From assembly GCA_025055455.1 (NCBI GenBank), contig JANWXD010000017.1, forward strand, positions 37,866-79,065: 41,200 bases of DNA. The letters run 5' to 3'. Position 1 is the first letter of the stretch. Each line of letters begins with the position of its first letter. The notes under the pieces were generated by a model. It had not been told where the DNA came from. It worked only from the letters and a program-made list of their open reading frames with translations, and did no database searches. Below are positions 34,358-41,200 of this stretch, piece after piece. Source of the DNA: Bryobacteraceae bacterium. Lineage in GTDB: Bacteria; Acidobacteriota; Terriglobia; Bryobacterales; Bryobacteraceae. A program made the position numbers and the translations under genes.

Positions 34358-36580
34358 GTGGGGTGGCGCCGGGCCCGGTCCCACTTGGGAGGTTGGGGAA
34401 TAACCCGATCGTTCCGCCTACTGGCGTTCAGCGTAGCCTTCGTGCTCGGCGAACCAGCCCTTACGGGCCAGCCCCCAGGTGTCCTTCGCGGCACGGCGCG
34501 GCTTCAGGAAACGAACGAGCCGTTGCACGGTGTGAGCGTGCTCATCGTGAAGCTGGGCCGCACGGTTCAGACAGCTCCGGACGGAAGCTACGAGTTTCGC
34601 GACGTGCCGCCCGGCACCTACGAAGTTCTCGCGCACATGCATCTGCTGGCCGACGAGCGGCGTACGGTGGAGGTGCCGCCGGGCGGGGTGGCGGTCTTGG
34701 ATTTGCAACTCCGTTTGGCTCCGGTCCACCAAGAGATCACGGTCACGGCTTCCGGCAGAGAGCAGACCACGCTCGAGGCCTTTCAGTCGGTCGCGACACT
34801 GGGCCAGTTGGAGTTGGCGCCTCGCCTGGCCGCCTCCTTGGGCGAAGCGCTGGCCGACCAGGGTGGGGTAGCCAAGCGGAGTTCCGGGCCCGGCACGAGC
34901 CGGCCGGTCATCCGGGGTTTCGACGGGGACCGGGTGCTGATCCTGCAAGATGGACTGCCGACGGGGACGCTGTCGTCGCAGTCGGGGGATCACGGCGAAC
35001 CGGTGGACTTGAGCGCGGCGGAGCGGGTCGAGGTGGTGCGGGGGCCGGCGACTTTGCTCTATGGCCCGAACGCGATCGGCGGAGTCGTGAATGTGGTCTC
35101 TGGTCACCATCTGGTGCACCAGCACCCGCATGAAGGGGTGCGGGGCTATTGGAACGCCAGCGCCGGCACCAACAACCGACATGTGGGCGGGGGTGCGGGT
35201 TTCGAGTTCGGGCGAAGGGACTGGCTGCTGTCCGGCAGCGGGAGCGGGCTGCGGACAGGGGACTACCGCGCGCCGTCGGGCACGGTGAACAATTCGGCGA
35301 CGCGCGCAGCACACACGGCCGCGGGTGTGGGCCGCTATCGCGAGCGCGGGTTCTTTCGGCTGGACTACGGATTGGGCGATGGCCGCTACGGGATTCCGGA
35401 GGTTCCATTTCTCGACGCGGGGCCGGTCGACATTCGCTGGCAGCACCACAGCCTGCGATTCCACGGATCGCTCCGGCAGCCGGGCGCCGCGCTGGCGGAG
35501 TTTCGGCTTTATGCAGCATACACCGACTGGCGACATAGCGAACTCACTCAAGGTGAGACGAGTCTGCGCGCGGCCAACCGCCAGCTCAGCTACCGCGGCG
35601 TCTGGGAGCAGCGGCCTGCGGGGCGCGTGTCGGGCCGGTTTGGCATTTCGGGTGTGCGGCGCGCCTACCGGACGGAGGGTGGGCAGCGGCTGGCCCCCCC
35701 GGTGAGGCAGGATGGCCTGGCGGGGTTCGTCGTGGAGGAGCTTTCCCTCGAGCCGGTGCAAGTGCAGTTCGGAGCGCGCCTGGATGCGATGCGATACCAT
35801 CCGGAGGGCCGCTCCAACCGCTGGTTCACGGGGCTTTCTGCTTCGGTGGCGGTGCGGGCGCCGCTTTGGGACAACGGTGCGGTGGCGGCCTCCTACAACC
35901 ACTCCTTCCGGCCACCCGCTCTCGAAGAGTTGTACAACGACGGGCCCCATCCAGGTCACCTCACCTTCGAAATCGGGGATCCCCGCTTGAAGGCGGAACG
36001 CAACAACGGCGTCGACCTGACGATGCGGCACGTCGGCAACCGCCTGCGGGGGGACGTGAGCCTGTTCTACTACCGGATAAGCGGTTTCATTTTCCTGGCG
36101 CCGACCGGGCAGTTTCGGCACGGGTTGGTCGAGGCGCGATATCGGCAGGGCGCAAGCCGCTACACGGGGGCGGAAGCGCGCACCGCGGTGCGCCTAGGCG
36201 GTGAGGTGTGGCTGAAGCTGGGGATGGATGTCGTGGATGCGCAGTTGCGCGCGGGCCCCTCGCCTCTGCCGCGGATTCCGCCGGCGCGAGGAAAGATCGG
36301 CCTAGACGTGCATGTCGGTGGCTTCGGGATCGAGCCGGAAGTCGTCCTCACCAATGCTCAGCGGCAGACCTTCTCGACGGAGACGCCGACGGCAGGATAC
36401 GCCGTGTGCAACCTCAGCGCCGCCTACACGCGAGCTAGTTCCCGTCGCTTGCACCGGTTCACATTCACACTTTTCAACGCTGCCGATCGGCTCTACCGCA
36501 ACCACGTTTCGCTGATCAAGGACTTCACACCCGAGATCGGGCGCGGCGTGCGGTTCACTTACGCTTTGCGAGTGTTTTGA
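34358..36580 (+). CDS. TonB-dependent receptor, ZnuD-like, copy 1
   Basis: 740 residues if the GTG at 34358 is used; a GTG at 34334 is also possible and the start is uncertain. A hydrophobic export signal (SFRLLAFSVAFVLGEPALTG) is followed by a carboxypeptidase-regulatory-like beta-domain (VLRGTARLQETNEPLHGVSV, DGSYEFRDVPPGTYEVLAHM), the plug (RPVIRGFDGDRVLILQDGLP, SGDHGEPVDLSAAERVEVVR, GPATLLYGPNAIGGVVNVV) and a 22-strand-type barrel ending RGVRFTYALRVF (terminal Phe). A His-rich segment, GHHLVHQHPHEG, follows the plug. The SGDHG...AERVEVVRGPATLLYG pattern is that of ZnuD-like receptors, so zinc or another divalent metal is the likely cargo. It is closely related to copy 2, nearly identical in the plug. 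Confidence 0.88.
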   Translation: MGWRRARSHLGGWGITRSFRLLAFSVAFVLGEPALTGQPPGVLRGTARLQETNEPLHGVSVLIVKLGRTVQTAPDGSYEFRDVPPGTYEVLAHMHLLADERRTVEVPPGGVAVLDLQLRLAPVHQEITVTASGREQTTLEAFQSVATLGQLELAPRLAASLGEALADQGGVAKRSSGPGTSRPVIRGFDGDRVLILQDGLPTGTLSSQSGDHGEPVDLSAAERVEVVRGPATLLYGPNAIGGVVNVVSGHHLVHQHPHEGVRGYWNASAGTNNRHVGGGAGFEFGRRDWLLSGSGSGLRTGDYRAPSGTVNNSATRAAHTAAGVGRYRERGFFRLDYGLGDGRYGIPEVPFLDAGPVDIRWQHHSLRFHGSLRQPGAALAEFRLYAAYTDWRHSELTQGETSLRAANRQLSYRGVWEQRPAGRVSGRFGISGVRRAYRTEGGQRLAPPVRQDGLAGFVVEELSLEPVQVQFGARLDAMRYHPEGRSNRWFTGLSASVAVRAPLWDNGAVAASYNHSFRPPALEELYNDGPHPGHLTFEIGDPRLKAERNNGVDLTMRHVGNRLRGDVSLFYYRISGFIFLAPTGQFRHGLVEARYRQGASRYTGAEARTAVRLGGEVWLKLGMDVVDAQLRAGPSPLPRIPPARGKIGLDVHVGGFGIEPEVVLTNAQRQTFSTETPTAGYAVCNLSAAYTRASSRRLHRFTFTLFNAADRLYRNHVSLIKDFTPEIGRGVRFTYALRVF

Positions 36581-36706
36581 GGAGTTGAAGCACGGGCGAC
36601 TGACCCCTTTGCGCTCCGTCGAGCGACGTGGCATCTCCGACCGAGGCCAACGGGAGGGCGTCGCGCAGCTGGAAGCGCTCGACCTGGAGTCGTGCCGGTT
36701 GAAACG

Positions 36707-36715
36707 TGTTATAAT
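36707..36715 (+). promoter_or_regulatory. Extended -10 promoter (TGtTATAAT) for the small Cys/His protein and receptor 2
   Basis: TGTTATAAT is a consensus extended -10 element 23 bp before the ATG at 36739. The preceding GAAACGTGTTATAAT resembles the left half of a Zur-type site, but the right half does not match. Gene-free sequence at 36581-36738 otherwise shows nothing. Confidence 0.55.
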
Positions 36716-36738
36716 GGGTGAGATCTTCACTGTCCCGC

Positions 36739-36996
36739 ATGCGACCTCGCGTGTGCGCCATCCTGGCAGCCGTGCTCGTGCTCGCCGTCGTCCAGGTGGG
36801 CGCTCACGCGCCCGATCCGGATAATCCCTTCTGCGCGTGTGCATTGTGCTCCGGGGGGTACGAGGCGGCGGAGGCCTTCGCCGGTAGCTGGCTTCCAGGA
36901 CCGGATCTGAGCGAGCCAGTGGTCGGGGCCGCTTCGCACCCTGTCGTGACCACACCGTCACGGGACGGTGACCCCTGCCGCGCCCCTCCTCGATAA
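36739..36996 (+). CDS. Small exported Cys/His-containing protein between the two receptors
   Basis: 85 residues from an ATG at 36739. The frame is open to a GTG at 36718, which lies too near the -10 box to be used. A signal peptide (RVCAILAAVLVLAVVQVGAH) is followed by a short acidic/His start and CACALC within DNPFCACALCSGGYEAAE. The rest is low complexity (Pro/Ser/Asp) with one more Cys near the end. It resembles, in style only, the small metal-associated exported proteins (DUF2946-like) found beside TonB metal receptors. Its position between two ZnuD-like receptors and its own strong promoter suggest a part in metal binding or delivery, which is an inference. Confidence 0.6.
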   Translation: MRPRVCAILAAVLVLAVVQVGAHAPDPDNPFCACALCSGGYEAAEAFAGSWLPGPDLSEPVVGAASHPVVTTPSRDGDPCRAPPR

Positions 36997-36998
36997 GG

Positions 36999-37025
36999 CT
37001 CGTTTCCTGATCGTTGGCCGCCGCG
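36999..37025 (+). repeat. Leader motif copy 2 (upstream of TonB receptor 2)
   Basis: CTCGTTTCCTGA-TCGT-TGGCCGCCGCG, matching 34202-34227. It begins two bases after the stop of the small Cys/His protein gene and lies 107 bp before the receptor 2 start. Confidence 0.55.
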
Positions 37026-37131
37026 CGGCGGTCGGGGATTCGGGCTCAACTGCTGGAGGAGGCGCAGTCCATGACCACCGCAGGCCTCTACTTCCAGCAT
37101 GAGGAACATGATCCGCTAAGGAGGAGGCGGT

Positions 37132-39381
37132 ATGGTGTCTTCTTCTATGTTCCGACACTTCCTGCCACGGCAGGCTGCATGCTATGGTCGGTTTGGGCAA
37201 AGAAAAGGATGGATGCGGGGCGTGGCGTTGACTCTGGCGCTGGCGCTGGGCGGGCCGGCGGCAATGGCGCAAACTTCCGGCGTGCTCCGGGGTACGGCCA
37301 GATTCGAAAGGAACGACGCCCCGTTGCATGATGTCAGCGTGCTGATCGTCAAACTGGGCCGCAGTGTCAGGACGGCTCCGGACGGGAGCTACGAGTTTCG
37401 CGACGTCCCGCCCGGCACCTACGAGGTCGTGGCTCATATGCATCCGCTAACCGACGAGCGCCGTACGGTGGAGGTGCCGCCCGGCGGGGTGGCAGTTCTC
37501 GATTTTCAGCTCCGTTTAGCTCCGGTCCACCAGGAGATCACAGTGACAGCCTCCGGCAAGGAGCAGACCACGCTGGAGGCAATTCAGTCGGTGGCCAGCT
37601 TGGAGCAGCTCGAGCTGGCACCGCGCCTGGCGGCCTCCCTGGGGGAGGCGCTGGACAACCAGAACGGCGTAGCCAAGCGGAGCTTCGGGCCGGGCAGCAG
37701 TCGGCCCGTGATCCGGGGCTTTGACGGGGACCGGGTGCTGATCCTGCAAGATGGGCTGCCGACGGGGACGCTGTCGTCGCAATCGGGCGATCATGGCGAA
37801 CCGGTGGACTTGAGTGCGGCCGAGCGGGTGGAGATCGTGCGGGGGCCGGCTACGCTGCTGTACGGTCCGAACGCGATCGGCGGCGTGGTGAATGTGATCT
37901 CCAGCCACCATCTCATTCACCAACACCCGCACGAGGGGGTACGCGGCTACGTCAACACCAGTGCGGGATCGAACAACGGGCTCGCCAGCGGGGGGGCAGG
38001 TTTCGAGGTTGGTCGAGGGGACTGGCTGGTCTCAGGCAGCGGGAGCGGGCTGCGGACGAGGGACTACGGTACGCCGTTGGGCAAAGTCCGGAATTCGGCG
38101 ACGCGAGCAACACATACAGCCGCGGGGGTGGGCCGCTATCGGGACCGCGGATTCTTCCATGTGGAGTATGGACTCGGGGATGGCCGCTACGGGATTCCGG
38201 AGGTTCCCTTCCTGGAAGAGGGGCCGGTAGACATCGGCTGGCGGCACCATAGCGTGCGGTGGAATAGCACGCTGCGGCAACCGGCCTCGGCGCTGCCCGA
38301 GTTCCGTCTCCATGCGGCATACACGGACTGGAGGCACCACGAGATCGGTCACGACGACCATGGGACACGGCTCTCCAACCGCCAGTTCAGCTACCGGGGC
38401 GTGTGGGAGCAGCGCACGTGGGGCCGACTGTCCGGCCGGTTCGGGTTCTCGGGTCTCCGGCGCGCCTATCGGGCTCGGGGAGAAGAGCAACTCGCGCCTC
38501 CGGTGACGCAGGACGGCATCGCGGGATTCTTCGTCGAAGAGCTGTCGCTGGAGCCCGTGCAAGTGCAATTGGGGGCGCGATTCGATGCAACGCAGTATCG
38601 CCCCGAGGATCGCCCGAGGCGGTGGTTCAAAGGTTTTTCCGGAAACGTTGCCATCCGCGCGCCGCTTTGGACCAACGGTGCGGTGGCGGCTTCTTACAAC
38701 CACTCGTTCCGGCCGCCGGCTCTCGAGGAGTTGTACAATTACGGCCCACACCCAGGCAATCTCGCTTACGAAATCGGCGATCCCGACTTGAAGCCGGAGC
38801 GGAACGACGGCCTCGAGGTCGCGGTGCGGCATGCGGGGAGTCGGCTTCGGGGAGACGTGAGCCTGTTTTATTACCGCATGAGCGATTTCATCTTTTTGTC
38901 GCCTACCGGGGAGTTCGAGCATGGGTTGATCGAGGCGCGGTACCGACAGGGCGCCAGCCGCTATATGGGCCTCGAGGCGCGTGCCGCTTTCGGTTTGAGC
39001 CGTGACGTGTGGCTCAAGATCGGCATGGACGCCGTGGACGCGCAGCTGCGGGAGACCCGGATGCCTCTGCCGCGGATTCCTCCCGTGCGGGGCAAGATCG
39101 GGCTAGATGTGCACTTTGGCGGCTTTGGTTTCGAGCCGGAGCTGGTGCTGGCCAATGCCCAAAGGCAGACGTTTCTGACCGAGACGCCGACCCCGGGATA
39201 CGCCGTGTGGAATTTCAGCGCCTCGTACACGCGCGCGAGCACGCATTTCTTGCATCTGTTCTCCGTGAGCGTCTTCAACGCCGCCGACCGGCTCTACCGC
39301 AATCACCTGTCGTTGATCAAGGACTTCGCACCGGAAATCGGTCGCGGCGTGCGCTTCACTTACAGCATGAGATTTTTCTGA
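37132..39381 (+). CDS. TonB-dependent receptor, ZnuD-like, copy 2
   Basis: 749 residues. The ATG at 37132 has a strong SD (AAGGAGGAGG). The signal region ends GVALTLALALGGPAAMAQ. Domains follow the same order as copy 1: regulatory-like beta-domain (DGSYEFRDVPPGTYEVVAHM), plug (GFDGDRVLILQDGLPTGTLS, then SGDHGEPVDLSAAERVEIVR), His-rich SHHLIHQHPHEG, and barrel with terminal Phe (FTYSMRFF). DNA identity in the plug is very high, lower in the extracellular loops (for example HHEIGHDDHG here, RHSELTQGET in copy 1). The loop differences suggest altered ligand or phage contact, while the shared plug keeps TonB coupling. The AlkP-superfamily gene starts 15 bp downstream and is probably on the same message. 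Confidence 0.92.
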   Translation: MVSSSMFRHFLPRQAACYGRFGQRKGWMRGVALTLALALGGPAAMAQTSGVLRGTARFERNDAPLHDVSVLIVKLGRSVRTAPDGSYEFRDVPPGTYEVVAHMHPLTDERRTVEVPPGGVAVLDFQLRLAPVHQEITVTASGKEQTTLEAIQSVASLEQLELAPRLAASLGEALDNQNGVAKRSFGPGSSRPVIRGFDGDRVLILQDGLPTGTLSSQSGDHGEPVDLSAAERVEIVRGPATLLYGPNAIGGVVNVISSHHLIHQHPHEGVRGYVNTSAGSNNGLASGGAGFEVGRGDWLVSGSGSGLRTRDYGTPLGKVRNSATRATHTAAGVGRYRDRGFFHVEYGLGDGRYGIPEVPFLEEGPVDIGWRHHSVRWNSTLRQPASALPEFRLHAAYTDWRHHEIGHDDHGTRLSNRQFSYRGVWEQRTWGRLSGRFGFSGLRRAYRARGEEQLAPPVTQDGIAGFFVEELSLEPVQVQLGARFDATQYRPEDRPRRWFKGFSGNVAIRAPLWTNGAVAASYNHSFRPPALEELYNYGPHPGNLAYEIGDPDLKPERNDGLEVAVRHAGSRLRGDVSLFYYRMSDFIFLSPTGEFEHGLIEARYRQGASRYMGLEARAAFGLSRDVWLKIGMDAVDAQLRETRMPLPRIPPVRGKIGLDVHFGGFGFEPELVLANAQRQTFLTETPTPGYAVWNFSASYTRASTHFLHLFSVSVFNAADRLYRNHLSLIKDFAPEIGRGVRFTYSMRFF

Positions 39382-39396
39382 GAGGGTGGACGCTTC

Positions 39397-40476
39397 GTGG
39401 CGGGATCTGCCGGTCGTGGCGTCGCTCTATGCGTTGCTCTCTCCGCGTGGCTCGCGGCCGCTGAAGAGCCGAAAGCCCGGAACGTGGTGTTGGTCGTCTC
39501 CGACGGCGTGCGCTGGCAGGAGGTCTTCCGCGGGGCGGATCCCTTGCTGATGAATGCCAAGCACGGGGGCGTTCGCAACGTGGAGGCGCTGCGGAAAGAC
39601 TTCCAGCGGGCGACGGCGCCGGAGGCGCGTCAGGCGCTGTTTCCGTTTCTCTGGAGCGTCCTGGCGCGCCAAGGGCAGCTGTTCGGGAATCGGGACCGGG
39701 GCAGCCCGGCGCGCGTGGCCAACGGGAGGAATTTTTCCTATCCGGGTTACAACGAGATGCTCACGGGGCGCCCGGACCCCCGCATTGACCGGAACGATTT
39801 CGGGCCGAATCCGAACGAGACCGTCTTCGAGTGGCTGAACCGGCAGGATGGGTTTCGGGGGCGAGTGGCGGCGTTCGCGACGTGGGGCGTTTTCAACGAC
39901 ATCTTGGCGCGGGAGCGCAGTGGCGTGGCCGTTTTTGCGGGCTGGTCGCCCCCGCTTGGAAGCGACCGGCCCCGTCTGCGGCTGCTCGAGGAGCTCTACC
40001 GCACCACGACGCGCATTTGGGAGGACAACGCGCTCGACTCGCTCATGCACGCCGCGATGAAGGAGTACGTGCAGGAGCGCCGGCCGCGCTTGCTGTTCGT
40101 GGGGTACGGCGAGACCGACGAGTGGGCGCATGCGGGCCGCTACGACTTGACCCTCCGAGCGGCCCACCAGTTCGATCGCTTCCTGGCCGATCTGTGGGAG
40201 ACGCTCGAAGCTTTGCCGGAGTATCGCGGGCAGACGCTGCTGCTGGTCACGACGGACCACGGCCGGGGCTCCGGGCCTTCGGAGTGGCGGCAGCACGGCG
40301 AGAAGGTCAGGGGTTCGGAGGCCATCTGGATCGGGGCCCTCGGTCCGGGTGTGGCGCCGCTTGGAGAGCGGACGAATGCGCCCGAGGTGACCTTGGGTCA
40401 GGTGGCCGCCACGATCGCCCGATTCTGTGCCCCGGGTAGCGAGCCTCGTTCTCTTCCCGAGCCGCTGCCGTTTTGA
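39397..40476 (+). CDS. Secreted alkaline-phosphatase-superfamily hydrolase (phosphodiesterase/sulfatase-like)
   Basis: 359 residues from a GTG at 39397, 15 bp after receptor 2, with a GAGAGGG SD. The signal peptide is GVALCVALSAWLAAAEE. Metal/nucleophile motifs of the superfamily: Asp36 in VVSDGVRWQEVF, Ser114 in NFSYPGYNEMLTG (probable nucleophile), Asp/His in FVGYGETDEWAHAGRYD and TTDHGRGSG. Such enzymes use two zinc or similar ions to cleave phosphate or sulfate esters outside the cell. The substrate is unknown. Coupling to a ZnuD-like receptor would fit supply of its metal, which is an inference. It is convergent with the glycerophosphodiesterase gene, with 33 bp between stops. Confidence 0.85.
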   Translation: MAGSAGRGVALCVALSAWLAAAEEPKARNVVLVVSDGVRWQEVFRGADPLLMNAKHGGVRNVEALRKDFQRATAPEARQALFPFLWSVLARQGQLFGNRDRGSPARVANGRNFSYPGYNEMLTGRPDPRIDRNDFGPNPNETVFEWLNRQDGFRGRVAAFATWGVFNDILARERSGVAVFAGWSPPLGSDRPRLRLLEELYRTTTRIWEDNALDSLMHAAMKEYVQERRPRLLFVGYGETDEWAHAGRYDLTLRAAHQFDRFLADLWETLEALPEYRGQTLLLVTTDHGRGSGPSEWRQHGEKVRGSEAIWIGALGPGVAPLGERTNAPEVTLGQVAATIARFCAPGSEPRSLPEPLPF

Positions 40477-40509
40477 ACCGCCCCGGTAGCCCGGTCGGCC
40501 TCGGAGCCG

Positions 40510-41200
40510 CTAGCGCAGACCCCGCTGTTTCAGATGCGCGATGAGGGCCGCGGGGTCGTCGGTGATGATACCATCGACTCCGGCAGCGAGGAGCCGGTCC
40601 CAGTCTTCAGGCTCATTCACGGTCCAGGGAATGACTTTCAGCCCGGCCGCGTGCGCCGCGCGAACCTGTTCGGCCGTAACGAGGCGAAAATGGGGCGAAA
40701 CGATGGTGGCGTGCGCCTCCCGTGCGACAGCGACGAAGTCTCGAGAACCCGAGGCCCACAACGCGGCCAGGCGGATGTCCGGCGCCAGGCGGTTCATCGC
40801 CCGCAGCGTGCGGAAGTCGAAGGACTGCACGATGACGCGGCGCTCCAGCTGGTGACGGCGAATCGCCTCGAGCAGCAGGCGGGCGAACTCCTCCGGGGCG
40901 GGGGCGTATTGCGGCTTGTCGGGAAAGCTCTTCATTTCGATGTTGAAGCCGAAGTGCCCGCGTCCGGCCAGGGCCAGCACCTCATCCAGCGTGGGCATTC
41001 GCGTGCCCGGAACCGGCCGCTGTTTGGGGAATGCGGGATTCTTCTGGGAGCCGCAGTCGAAGCGCCGGAGCTGTTCGAGCGTCAACTGGCGAACCACGCG
41101 CGTGCCCTCCGGGCCGGAGCAAATCTGGGAATTCAACACGGGATCGTGGCCGACGACCAGGACGTTGTCGCGCGTGACGACAAGATCGAGCTCGAGGAAG
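40510..41200 (-). CDS. Glycerophosphodiester phosphodiesterase (5' end beyond the window)
   Basis: At least 229 residues on the minus strand, running in from base 41199 without a start in the window. The visible part begins FLELDLVVTRDNVLVVGHDP, the GDPD block with the metal-binding Glu/Asp and catalytic His of HDP. It continues with MPTLDEVLALAGRGHFGFNI (then EMK), VIVQSFDFRTLRAMNRLAPD, and VIPWTVNEPEDWDRLLAAGV followed by DGIITDDP. These TIM-barrel enzymes split glycerophosphodiesters to glycerol-3-phosphate and alcohol. The first catalytic His (RG/AHRG) must lie outside the window. Beside the AlkP-superfamily gene it suggests use of organic phosphate. Confidence 0.92.
   Translation of the reverse strand, partial: FLELDLVVTRDNVLVVGHDPVLNSQICSGPEGTRVVRQLTLEQLRRFDCGSQKNPAFPKQRPVPGTRMPTLDEVLALAGRGHFGFNIEMKSFPDKPQYAPAPEEFARLLLEAIRRHQLERRVIVQSFDFRTLRAMNRLAPDIRLAALWASGSRDFVAVAREAHATIVSPHFRLVTAEQVRAAHAAGLKVIPWTVNEPEDWDRLLAAGVDGIITDDPAALIAHLKQRGLR

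Noticed and set aside
36699-36725. Zur box before the small Cys/His gene (GAAACGTGTTATAATGGG)
   Set aside because: Only the left half resembles a Zur site; the right half lacks the inverted match, so it is treated as a -10 element only.

Overview
The window is GC-rich, densely coded DNA, most likely from the chromosome of an Acidobacteriota member of the Bryobacterales/Solibacter type. That placement is an inference. It rests on tandem secreted VWFA-related proteins of the acidobacterial kind, a DUF1080 protein, TonB receptors with an N-terminal carboxypeptidase-regulatory-like domain, and small exported proteins of acidobacterial style. No tRNA, rRNA, CRISPR array, insertion sequence or intact prophage was seen.

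Layout. 1-7778: the 5' part of a serine acetyltransferase gene, a two-domain secreted esterase-like protein, a DUF1326 protein, a prepilin peptidase, a GT2 dolichyl-phosphate-mannose-synthase-like enzyme, a GT-C membrane glycosyltransferase, an anchored hypothetical protein and an AI-2E family exporter. 7862-11732: ruvX-mltG-hypothetical, a small exported protein with its own terminator, then comF and an HNH endonuclease. 11909-15981: a Tat-exported two-gene molybdopterin oxidoreductase (FeS subunit then catalytic subunit) without membrane anchor or chaperone genes beside it. 16045-17564: a comM-like gene broken by one frameshift. 17712-19851: two overlapping VWA genes plus a 64-residue ORF. 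19972-22888: a tightly overlapping type III PKS / methyltransferase / flavoprotein cassette, probably making an alkyl-resorcinol or alkyl-quinone type lipid. 22848-25047: a DUF1080 protein, then a divergent pair consisting of a zinc-finger/HTH-like protein and an S24-like repressor without catalytic residues, around an AT-rich control region with repeated GAAAAATC-like motifs. 25049-34017: housekeeping genes (GT4, glyA, proS, class V aminotransferase, BtuF-like protein, DUF523-DUF1722, photolyase). 34018-39381: a tandem duplication of ZnuD-like TonB receptors with a small Cys/His-containing exported protein between them and a shared leader motif. 39397-41200: a secreted alkaline-phosphatase-superfamily enzyme and a partial glycerophosphodiesterase.

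The most unusual points are as follows. The molybdoenzyme FeS subunit has lost exactly the four ligands of one [4Fe-4S] cluster and ends in a c-type heme motif (CAACH). The S24-like regulator faces a zinc-finger protein across clustered candidate operators. The receptor duplication encloses a Cys/His-containing exported peptide. The T3PKS cassette has 13-nt overlaps between genes. Start sites were chosen from Shine-Dalgarno (SD) sequences, overlaps and family N-termini; the uncertain ones are flagged.
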